A stretch of DNA of 64,000 nt, from positions 496,001 to 560,000 of the forward strand of contig JAKUHH010000072.1 in NCBI GenBank assembly GCA_022701365.1, read 5' to 3'. The notes under the pieces were generated by a model that worked only from the letters and a program-made list of their open reading frames with translations, was not told the origin of the DNA and searched no databases. Each line of letters opens with the position of its first letter. The stretch's first letter is position 1. Origin of the DNA: Mycocentrospora acerina (taxonomy: Eukaryota > Ascomycota > Dothideomycetes > Pleosporales). This document shows, piece by piece, positions 12,074 through 20,944 of this stretch. The position numbers and the translations under genes are program-made.

Positions 12074-13749
12074 TTACATTCCAGCCATGATAATGTACTC
12101 ACTGACCCAAAGGACAGCATGACGATGCTCGGTGATCATCTCCAAGTGATAATCGTACTCAGTCCAGGTCGCACTCCCAAAGCACCTGTGCTGCTCTTTT
12201 GCCCATCGAATATTCTCCGCCCAATCGCTCACATCTCGCGGGTGCGGATCTGTCAGACGGTATAGCTCACGGAATGGAGCATGACGACGTGGGCCGCCAA
12301 AACGAGCTGAAGACAGAGCGGAAGCCCAAAGCTGCTCAAAGGTCGTGCAGCCTTCTTCGGCGTATAGCCAAACGCTAGACTCGTCGACTTTGAGGCGATC
12401 CTTGGAAATGATAGGAGGCCTGAGGAAAACAGGCTGGCGGTAGGGAAACTCGCGAGCTAACTGCATCATTTCTGTGCTGGGCTCGACACTGAGCCTGAAC
12501 CGGGCCTTGAGTTTCACCGGAGTATGAATTTTTGGAGTATTGATTAGAGTCTGGATTTTCTGGCGAGCGTTGCGGGCAGCAACACGTCCACGGGCAGGAG
12601 CGGGCAAGATGAAATCATCGTCTGTAGCATCGTCGACTTCGATAGCGTCTTCTTCGGAGCCTGAGACTTCATTCAAGATATATTCGCTGTCGTTAGTAGG
12701 AGATTCAAGAGCACTATTATTACGCTGTGTTGTACGATTCTTCAGAGACGAAGTTTCCTCAGAGGATGGAGAACTGAAAGTATCTTTCTCCTTTCCATTG
12801 CAGTCAGTAAGATGTCAACTTGAGGATGATACGAGTTGAAACCTACCTCAACGTTTAAGTCAGCTGAATCCTCGCGCAAGTTGAAAACCTTGCCTGCGAG
12901 TCTACCACTCCTCCGCTTGTTTCTGTCTTCAGCAATAGCCACGTCATTGAGCGTGCGCTTCACTGGAATGACTGCGTCAGGTGCTCCTGCTTCAGCACTT
13001 GAATCACTGCGAGTGAGACGCATGACGTTGCTCGGAGGTGATTTTTGGCCGTTTTGTATTTTGCTGGCCTTATGCGGAGTAGGAAACTGAATGTGACTTC
13101 GACGAGAAAAGATCTGTCTATCCAAGTGAGAGTGAGTGGGTGTTTGCGGGCCGCCAAGCCGATTAACCAGGTGCGAGAAGTCAGTAGGAAAGAGCAGATG
13201 CTCGTTGGGATGAGCCACAGCGTATTGCACACAACGTGTGAGATCAAGTGCGTCTGGTCCAGAGGGGTGCTTCTTGACGTGAAGGGCCAAGTCTTTGAAG
13301 GGGACTGGATCTGCCTCTTGGTTGCGCGCGATATCGTGCGGGTTTTTGCTCGTGACTTTCTTGGGGTGAGTGAGGCGTTGAGGTCGAAAGCCCGCTACAT
13401 TGAGGTCCTCTTCATTTGTTTCACTCTCAAGTCGCCATCTTCTATGTGTGCCTACAGTCCACTCCTTGTAGCCTGCACGACGCATAGCGTACGACATCAT
13501 GATCTGAGCAGAGTTGGGAAGGAATACAGCATTTGGACCGGTAGGCTGATGCCTGAATTCGTTGATCATCGCCGCGATAGTGCGGGAAAGCCCACCATTT
13601 GTGATGAAGCGGTCAATCACATCGACTGACTTGAGCCAGTGTGGGAAGTATGCCAGGATCTCGGCAGCTGTCAAGTTACCAGATGGAAACGAGAGGTTCC
13701 AACTGGGACTACCTGCGCCAAAGGCATTGTTCCTAGGGAGTGGTGGCAT
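12074..13749 (-). CDS. Paralog 1 of an unrecognised three-member family
   Basis: Predicted 539 residues from exons 13749..12847 and 12790..12074. The 56-nt intron (GTAGGT, TTACTGAC branch, AAAG acceptor, phase 0) joins two ORFs in one frame. I do not recognise a named domain. Four blocks are shared with the gene at 14187-15569: A, NLTAAEILAYFPHW followed by V-x-DRF-x-x-NGG; B, an AGYKEWT...HRRW motif; C, FKDLALHVKKHPSGPDALDL then TR-x-VQY and a GGP-x-T-x-x-H-x-DR ending; D near the C-terminus, FRELYRLTDPHPRDVSDWAE then NIRWA-x-EQ. Between C and D lie a basic region (RRSGRLAGK) and an acidic stretch (SEEDAIEVDDATDDD), giving a nuclear look. The start ATG is the first in frame and lies 437 nt from the divergent paralog. 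Function unknown; a DNA- or chromatin-related role is only a guess. Confidence 0.68.
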
Positions 13750-14186
13750 GGCAGGTGGCTCTTTTGGTCAGCACGCAGCTGGAATAGCACAATCTCAATG
13801 TATGACTATAGCAAGCAAAGAAGGGCAAGCTGGGCAACCAACCTTGAGTGAGAGTGAATTGCCCACCGCAGAGTACGCAGACAGGCGAATTCCAAGCTCG
13901 AACAGCCCTCTATCCAAACAGGGTACACAGAGTTTAATATTGATTCGAATGTGTGAGGATGGTGAAAAGACGTGCGCGGCGCAAAGTTGAGTCAAGCTGG
14001 GAAAGACGCGCCCGGGCCAAGCGTTTTCACGGCTTTGTTGTCGTCGCATATGATCCAAACGGCGCACAATTTTCACGGGGCGCCCTCTAGGTTGCACGTG
14101 CATGTTCTGCGAGTATCGAAAGTGTGTTGGTCAAGGGAGGGTGAGTGAACACGCGGCTCAGGTACTTTCTCGATGAGATTGTCTGC
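13750..14186. promoter_or_regulatory. Shared divergent promoter between two paralogs
   Basis: 437 bases separate the start codons of the two head-to-head paralogs, so both promoters must lie here. No clear TATA box on either side. The arrangement suggests an inverted duplication and possible co-expression; both points are inference. Confidence 0.5.
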
Positions 14187-15569
14187 ATGTCTCGCACCAC
14201 GCCTTCCAGCTCTTACAATCTATCGACAGGTTCCAAATGTCCGACACACTCTCCGAACATGGCATCACCTCCTACACAACCGCCTCCCGTAAATATGTCG
14301 AACGCGACGCCGGAGCCTAGAGAGCGCAAACCCATTAATAACTATTGCTTTGGTCACATGGCGCCCCCTAAAAACCTACCATTCCCGCCAACATACGCAA
14401 ACCTCACGGCAGTCGAACTCCTTACATTCCTCCCTCACTGCATTAAATGTGCCGATGTCGTTTACCGGTTTGTGTCGAATGGTGGAACTCGTCACGTCTT
14501 TTGGACCATTGTCAACACGCAACGCGATCTGGCGGTAGAATGGAACGTGAACAGCTGTGGAGTGCAGATGTACAAAGCAATGAGAGACGCGGGATATAAA
14601 GATTGGACTATTAAAATCCACGAGCGCTGGCATGCTGCAAAGAGAGATACGTGGGATGCGAACAAACTGGATGTTTCTGACTTCCATGTGCCGGGCCAGC
14701 CTGCTGGAAGAGGCCGTTCAACAAACAATGTGTCTTTTCAGAGCCTGGCATTGGAAATAAGAGGAATGCCCGAAGGCTACGATGCTCTAGATCTCACACG
14801 CATGGTGCAATATTGTGTGCAAAACCCAGATGAGCGGTGGATGTATCCAAAGGACTACGAAGAGTTGTTAGACTTGATTGGCGGACCAATACAGACAGTG
14901 TACAAGCACACAGATCGGGCAGCTTTCGGACGGTGGGAGGGTGCAATGCCACCACCTTCACAGCGAGAGCATACACGATTACAAATCGAACCGGGTGATG
15001 GAGTGATGAGGAAGAGAAAAAGAAAGAAGACGAGCAGCGTGAGGGAAGACACGCCCTTGGGAAGCAGACTTGCGCCAGCAACTCTGACAAGAACACGAGA
15101 GAGAAGGAGAAAGAGTGCTGTGACGGATGGAGAGACTGCTACAGAAATGGCTGATTTCGACTATGACAGCACAAGGAATAAGAAATACATACGCCAGCCA
15201 CCCCTACACGTCGAACCGCCACAAGGCGCTGCAGAGCCACCCGACGCAGCGATCGAGGCAACATTTCTTGCCGAGGGTTCTGCAGGCGAGAACGATATGT
15301 TCAGCGCATACGCTTTTGGGATCTGCCGTAACTCACCGCCGTTTCGAATGCTGTATCGTATAGCACAACCTGCGCCCTGGGATGTGAGTGGTTGGGCAGA
15401 GAATCTGCGGTGGGCTTTTGAGCAACGAGCATGCTTCCTGCTCTCTTTTAGAACAGTCGGATGGAATGAGAGTCCTGAACATATGGAGCGCATTGCGCAA
15501 TTACGGAGGGAGCAGGTGTGGGCATCAGACGAGCTGCTGGATCACTTAGGGGAATCGGAAGGCGAGTGA
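14187..15569 (+). CDS. Paralog 2 of the unrecognised family, single exon
   Basis: Predicted 460 residues, no intron needed. It shares blocks A-D with the divergent neighbour: NLTAVELLTFLPH with a RFVSNGG end, then AMRDAGYKDWT...HERW, then FQSLALEIRGMPEGYDALDL with TR-MVQY and GGP-x-x-T-x-x-H-x-DR, and finally PFRMLYRIAQPAPWDVSGWA with ENLRWA-x-EQ. A strongly basic linker (MRKRKRKKTSS) separates blocks C and D, a likely NLS. The longest frame opens at a GTG at 14145. I chose the first ATG (14187); another in-frame ATG at 14259 would remove 24 weakly conserved residues and is equally possible. Identity to paralog 1 is concentrated in the blocks while linkers differ, so the duplication is not recent. 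No known family recognised. Confidence 0.68.
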   Translation: MSRTTPSSSYNLSTGSKCPTHSPNMASPPTQPPPVNMSNATPEPRERKPINNYCFGHMAPPKNLPFPPTYANLTAVELLTFLPHCIKCADVVYRFVSNGGTRHVFWTIVNTQRDLAVEWNVNSCGVQMYKAMRDAGYKDWTIKIHERWHAAKRDTWDANKLDVSDFHVPGQPAGRGRSTNNVSFQSLALEIRGMPEGYDALDLTRMVQYCVQNPDERWMYPKDYEELLDLIGGPIQTVYKHTDRAAFGRWEGAMPPPSQREHTRLQIEPGDGVMRKRKRKKTSSVREDTPLGSRLAPATLTRTRERRRKSAVTDGETATEMADFDYDSTRNKKYIRQPPLHVEPPQGAAEPPDAAIEATFLAEGSAGENDMFSAYAFGICRNSPPFRMLYRIAQPAPWDVSGWAENLRWAFEQRACFLLSFRTVGWNESPEHMERIAQLRREQVWASDELLDHLGESEGE

Positions 15570-15647
15570 ATGATGCAAGCCATTGTGTGCACCACAAAAA
15601 CTAAGTATACTAACAACAAATACGTGGACGTTGAATATGCGTATTTT

Positions 15648-16007
15648 TCAGGTTGAGCCAGAAGTTCCATGATAGAATAAAGTCATTCTCATGGTTACGC
15701 TTGACGGGAAGATGTGATCTGAGTGTTGTGAAGGATGATGCAGATCGCACAGCCAGCCTCGCGCGTTCCCATTTCGAGCTCTAGCCTGTGCATCAGCCAC
15801 CGATTTCCAAACGTCCGAAACAGATCTCCAACATTCTTCCAACAACATCTCCGTCTCAACACTAAGGCCAGCCCGTAAATGCCGTGTTTCGCTGGAGGCG
15901 CAGTACCAAGCATCGGCCAAGATGCTGAAACGTGAAGTCCTGGGGAAAGGGAACAAGCAGTTCCGGATTCGTTTGTGTCGCGAAAGGCGATCCGGAACAG
16001 AGAGCAT
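15648..16007 (-). pseudogene. Possible relic or short gene related to block D of the family
   Basis: A 119-codon minus-strand frame, convergent with paralog 2. Its middle (ADAWYCASSETRHL, then EMLLEECWRSVSDVWKS) can be loosely aligned with the C-terminal block D and tail of the neighbouring paralogs (W, then E-x-R, then a helix ending in W-x-S). A second frame over the same bases reads LFRIAFRDTNE, reminiscent of the LYRIAQ motif, which would imply a frameshift. Splice-like signals upstream (GTGAGT near 16090, CCCCAG near 15940) allow a spliced start, but several models are possible. Weak evidence; it may be chance. Confidence 0.25.
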
Positions 16008-16167
16008 CCCAAACGTCTAGCGCGTCGTGATACTGTGCATCCTTCTTAAGGGCAGAAGCTCCACCCTCCGCGTTAAGCTTTACTCACCAGTTCTTCATTG
16101 ATACCCCAGGCTGACATACCACAAACCGAGCCGGACTCAACCCATACGTTCTTTCAAACACATCTTT

Positions 16168-16179
16168 AATATATATACA
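16168..16179 (+). promoter_or_regulatory. TATA-like element upstream of the Met-rich protein gene
   Basis: An alternating AATATATATA run about 40 bases before the ATG at 16216, followed by an A/C-rich leader ending in CAATCATG. Position fits a TATA box with a short leader. No experimental support. Confidence 0.4.
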
Positions 16180-16215
16180 ATTTACATCACAAAATCACAA
16201 AACAATACCGCAATC

Positions 16216-16626
16216 ATGCAACCCAAAGCTCTCTACGCACTCCTGGCCCTGTCGCCTCTTGCCCTAGCACAGTCTTCCTCATCCCTGAACACCAGGACCT
16301 CAACGAGTGCATCTGGCGTGAGCACGAGTGTCTCGGCGTCAGCAACTTCCGGCGGCGCCGCCGTCGTCACCATGATGTGGGACAACCCACCATCAGGAGC
16401 TTCACAGGTCTCGGAGACCTCCAGTATGAAGGGTACGGGTACGGGTACGTCGATGACCAGCAAGATGACCGGCTCTGCGATGGCGGGTATGGCGGGTATG
16501 GAGGGTATGAACATGAGCTCTGCTGGAAGAGTAGAGGTCATGGGTGCAAAGGGCGGAATGTTGGGTGTTGGGATGATGATCATCAGCATCGGAGCAGGTG
16601 CCGGATTTGTGCTTGGGATGTTGTAG
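16216..16626 (+). CDS. Small secreted, probably GPI-anchored, Met/Ser/Gly-rich protein
   Basis: 136 residues, single exon. The N-terminus is a clear signal peptide (MQPKALYALLALSPLALAQS, cleavage probably after ALA). The middle is Ser/Thr-rich, as in O-mannosylated wall proteins. The second half is Met/Gly-rich (MAGMAGMEGMNMSSAG), and the last 25 residues are hydrophobic with small residues and no charged tail, as in GPI-anchor signals. A likely omega site is in the NMSSAG region. Clustered methionines can bind copper in other proteins, but there are no Cys or His partners, so this is only a thought. It could also be a single-pass membrane protein. No homologous family recognised. Confidence 0.65.
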   Translation: MQPKALYALLALSPLALAQSSSSLNTRTSTSASGVSTSVSASATSGGAAVVTMMWDNPPSGASQVSETSSMKGTGTGTSMTSKMTGSAMAGMAGMEGMNMSSAGRVEVMGAKGGMLGVGMMIISIGAGAGFVLGML

Positions 16627-17900
16627 AGAAGGGATTTTGTAGGGTTTGAATAGGATGGTTGTTCTTTCTTTTGGTTTGGGCTGGCCTGGATATCAAATGT
16701 GTAGATATTATGTTATCCTCCATTTTTTCGTTGTCACAGACATAATCAAAGCTCTGTGCAACTTACTTCAAACCTGTTTGTTTTGGTTGTTATGTTTGAT
16801 TCGCTTCACTTCCGGTCATCTTTTCAATACATTGATTGAAACACGAGACTTGGGAGATGTGAATTCATTCGCCAACATTTTGGGTATTAAAATGCGAATT
16901 AATAGTACTGTATCTCACAATAACATTGTACTATGTTTTCGGGGAGTGGAATTTCTCACAAACGAAACATAAGCATGAAACCACAACGCAGCTTGGTATT
17001 CGATACATCGTCCGTGCAGGATTAAGACTTTTTATTCCACCACCATTCTGAATCGAGCCATCAGGCCAAGAACGCAAATTTTTCTAATCTTATATCCATG
17101 AGTAAATGCAGTTGTGCATGAAAAAGGGATTTGATGCAGGTAGTGCCCTATGATTGCGAGCCAAATGATGTTCCAATCAGCCAACAGAATCGGCAGTGCT
17201 TTGTTAATGGTGATATTGCCGTTCGCCTGGACTTCGTTCATTGAGATTTCGAATTCCCTACCTCATTGCACTTTGCTTGCTATATTGAGAAGCTTCTCGC
17301 ACCCGACTCTTGACCCGCAGCTTCACAATTACCCATGTGACAAATCGTCTAACGCGTGATGACAACGTCATATCAAGTCCGCTGTTAGTGGCGACAGATG
17401 TATATTGGATTAGACTCACTGAAGTATTAGCAAAGGAAACGCTTCGCATTCGAAGTCGTGCGAGAAGCGCATGTATTCTAAATGAGTAACCATGAGACTT
17501 GTAGGGATCGACGCTGTCTGTGGCAGCTGAGGCAAATCCCTTCCACGAGTTCAAAAATTTAGTTTCTTTAATTTCATTGGTCAATCGTGAAAGCACCCAT
17601 AGGAATCAACAATATCGAGGATGTGCTTTGATACTCATGTCTATATACCAGAAAACTAGTCTAGAGATAAACAAGACGTAACCCAGGTACTACTTATAAT
17701 ACGTATTGTAACGTAACCTTCCCTTTATGCACATCAAACCTGGTTGCTGATCATCTTCCCAAGACCATTATCTTTCCAAAGCCCTGGAACTCCCTTCTCC
17801 GAAAATACCAACAACATCCTTGCAAATGTAATTAGTGGATACTCTATTGTTTAAAGAGACTTTTTTATACTTCTCTCGAGAATTCGGAGCAATGCCGAAC
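16627..17900. other. AT-rich intergenic region
   Basis: About 1.3 kb between the Met-rich protein gene and the 3' end of the AT-hook gene. Several ORFs of 60-112 codons overlap on both strands without domains or splice support. Nothing else seen. Confidence 0.5.
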
Positions 17901-18707
17901 TTAATAGGGGAATTCATTGCCATTGAACTCATTGCCGAGGAATTCATTGTCGAGGAACTCATTATCAGGAAATTCATTGTCGGGAAACTCGTTGCTGAGA
18001 CGCTCTCTCTCTTCGAAGATCTCCTCAAACACGTTATTGAACGACTCGGGAACCGTCGTATTTTCTTCCATATTACCATAGAAGAAGGTCTGCATCAGTG
18101 GGTCGTTTTGCACTTGCTGGAAGTAGTGTTCCTCTGGGGACACAACCATGTACTCCAATGCGCCTTCTGAGTACACACGACGGTGTACTTCAAGCTCTCT
18201 CTCACCGATTTCCCAGGTACACTCGGTCATGGGAGCATTTCCAATGTCGGCATATGAGCTATCTAACTCCGCTGCAGAATGCGGATGTGGCTGTGAGGGC
18301 TGGATGGCATTGAGGTCCTTCTCGTCGCTTGAGCTTGTGATGTCAGGTGTGCTAGGTTGGACATGTTGGTCCGGCTGTACATCAAACAACGAGAGGAAAG
18401 TGGCCTCATGTTTCAATGTTGGTGAGGTCTTCGGGCTTTGTGATGCGACTTCAGCTACATCAGGAATAGCCTTTCGCGGGCGACCTCGAGGTCGCTTTGG
18501 TCCAAATGTCACATTAGGACCAGACTTTCTAGGGCGGCCTACTGGTCTCTTAATCCTCAGAGCTGTTGGATCCTCGATAATTTGCTTCTTAGGGCGGCCT
18601 GGCTTTCTCTTAGGAACCAAGGGGTCGGCGAACTTGTGAGGAAGACCCAGCTCCTTTTGGGGCGCCTGCACATCACCTTGTACAATTTCCTCGAGTGTAG
18701 AGTCCAT
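17901..18707 (-). CDS. Triple AT-hook protein with C-terminal NEFxx repeats
   Basis: 268 residues, single exon. Three AT-hooks lie close together near the N-terminus: KRKPGRPKK (33-41), KRPVGRPRK (53-61) and KRPRGRPRK (71-79). Each has the G-R-P core that inserts in the minor groove of AT-rich DNA; three hooks in series resemble HMGA proteins. The rest has no recognised domain. The last 30 residues are six tandem pentapeptides of the form NEF-x-x, ending NEFPY, making an acidic aromatic tail. An HMGA-like architectural factor, or part of a chromatin regulator, is likely (established for the motif, inferred for this gene). It lies between members of the unrecognised paralog family and next to AT-rich intergenic DNA. 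Confidence 0.75.
   Translation of the reverse strand: MDSTLEEIVQGDVQAPQKELGLPHKFADPLVPKRKPGRPKKQIIEDPTALRIKRPVGRPRKSGPNVTFGPKRPRGRPRKAIPDVAEVASQSPKTSPTLKHEATFLSLFDVQPDQHVQPSTPDITSSSDEKDLNAIQPSQPHPHSAAELDSSYADIGNAPMTECTWEIGERELEVHRRVYSEGALEYMVVSPEEHYFQQVQNDPLMQTFFYGNMEENTTVPESFNNVFEEIFEERERLSNEFPDNEFPDNEFLDNEFLGNEFNGNEFPY
17904..17993 (-). repeat. Six 15-bp coding tandem repeats (NEFxx)
   Basis: Six successive 15-nt units encode NEFPD, NEFPD, NEFLD, NEFLG, NEFNG, NEFPY at the C-terminus of the AT-hook protein. The first codons are almost invariant while positions 4-5 vary, as expected from slippage-derived expansion. Confidence 0.85.
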
Positions 18708-20944
18708 TTTGTTAGGATGTATTCAAAAGCATTGATAAGTTTTTGTTGTGGTGGAGGGTTTCCCGCAGGGACCGTCCGAAGAATGTGAAGATTAGGTTGT
18801 TACACTTAAGAGATCTCAATATATGTCCATCTGAAAACTTTTCTTACCGTGCCCAAGGCTACTCCTTCCCAGAAAACCTGATATTTAACATTATGATTAA
18901 TAACGACCAAGCAACGAAGACGCAACATCCCATAAGAGAGGTACTGATACAAAGTCCAAGTCACCCCTTGGATCTGATTGAGCCCTGAGCCACTGTTTCC
19001 TAACCTACCAACTTCCTGATAATCAACCTTCGAATGGCTATGAACTCCTACAACCTCTGCTCTCGACGTTTATCTGATGGGTCTTTCCTCGCTCCGTGAG
19101 AAATTTTAGGATGTGACGACCTTTGCGATCACCTAAAGTGGTGTGCTGGATCAGAATCTATGGAAATGGAGTGGATGAGGTTCCACTAACCGGGGTTGAG
19201 CTACGTTGTTGCGTGCCAATGTCAGTATCGAGGAAGGAGTGCACGGTTACAGTATGCATGAGTACGTCGCGAACGACTATCTGATGGGCACGTAGTTCAA
19301 GAAAACTGGCAGTACCCTGGAATGGATCCAGCAAGCATACTCGTGACTGTTTCTCTCTTTTCGGGGACGTGAAGTTTTCCGTCGCGATTGTCGTATCTGT
19401 CAGTGGTACCTGCCGAGTTGGTAACCCAGAAGATCTTTATGCCGCCTTCACTACTTCTTCAGTACTGAACAAGTTATCACTTCCTCAATAAACATCGCCA
19501 TATTCTCCGAATATGCCCGGTTTACTGGAGCAAATAAAGTGCTAGGCCATTTTTTTTAGCGGACTGGACAAGGTGAACGAGTATTTTGGAAATGGATCTA
19601 GACACAGATATTTTAATCGTGATAGGCTATCTGATTATCACATAAGAAACTATTTTCCGTCTTTTTGTGTTTTTAAATCTATTAGCATATTCCTAGACGA
19701 ATCGGTATCTTTTCAAAGCAGCCCTCTATGTTGTTACAATGAAAGCGAGCCATACTTACCATCGAGGTCCGTGCTTGCTGTAACAAGACTGCCAACTGTA
19801 ACATTCTGGGTGACGTATTTTACAACATTACGTAAATCTACACCAACAGACACGTTGTCTCATGGAAAAACGTAACAAGGGCGTACGCTAAAACTTTTCA
19901 TGGGCTAGTTCACATTGCTCACGTATTTTTGCTCTCATCAAAGGTCTGCATACTTTATTCAAATCTTCTGAGTATCAGGGATTCTAGAAAATATTTTTAA
20001 AGGCACTTGTACGAGCGTTGAAACCATTGAGTAAGTGAAATTGTAATCACGCGCTGGTGTTGATTTACTTGACGCTTACTTTTTCCGAGTCTACAAAAAT
20101 GTAATCAAACATTGTTTAAATATTTTCATTGTTCTGATGATCATAATGATGATCATTATGGGAGAATAAGTAGTAATCGTTGTCAGGACACAGCTCTATC
20201 CTACTGTGCCATGCAAGCCAAAAAGGTACTATCATCTATCATCTGATCGACCACTAGATAAAACAGTACATATCCTCTGTTTACAAGCTAACCAGTCTCT
20301 GCTACACGTCAGGGTGACAAATCATAACAATCGTGATGAAGCCAATGACGATTGAAATATTGTGCTTTATCAAAAACACTGAATTTTGACTTTCTCTTAG
20401 CCCTTCAAGTTGAAAGCTAGGTTAGTGAGGACCGGGGATTCCAAACGATACATATTATTTGACAGCGCTGTGGACAGTCATGATAGGAATTTCAGTGCTC
20501 GACCAGTTACAGTCTTGATATTGAATTACGTTAGGCAAGCCTGGTTGATTTTTGAACCATTATTGTCCCCCAGAACGGGTCACGTTAAGTTCGTGTAGGT
20601 CGTGCATACTGTTGAGGTCAGTTTCGAGCAAAGAAGATTCGCATAAAATCCACAGCTAATTGTATCAGTTCAATTCAATTCATTATTCAGGTATCTAACT
20701 ACTTTTGTACTATTCAGACTGTGTAAGAAAGAGTACAACCATTTACGACGGCCTTTGTCTTCTTCAGGTAGTCATTTTCCAAACAATCTATAACTTTAGC
20801 ACATCTTACACAAGGTGAAATAATCGAGTTTCGTACGCAATCGACCTGACCAACAGCTATATTCAGAGAGTAAGCGCACAAACATGTCATATTCCCTCTC
20901 TCCTCCTGTACCAATATCCTAGGAGGACTCTTATGCAGTACGAT
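18708..20944. other. AT-rich gene-poor stretch with a possible decayed coding patch
   Basis: About 2.2 kb, strongly AT-rich from 19.5 to 20.7 kb. The only coding-like patch is about 19060-19440, which is GC-richer and reads as plausible protein in two minus-strand frames (one passing through LLDPFQGTASFLELRAHQ), with possible GTTAGT and CTTTAG splice sites, but no start codon or domain. I cannot support a gene. No transposon ends seen. Confidence 0.4.
20142..20160. repeat. 19-bp near-perfect palindrome
   Basis: Nine-base arms CATAATGAT and ATCATTATG are exact reverse complements around a single G. It could be a dimeric transcription-factor site, a hairpin, or chance in AT-rich DNA. Confidence 0.6.
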
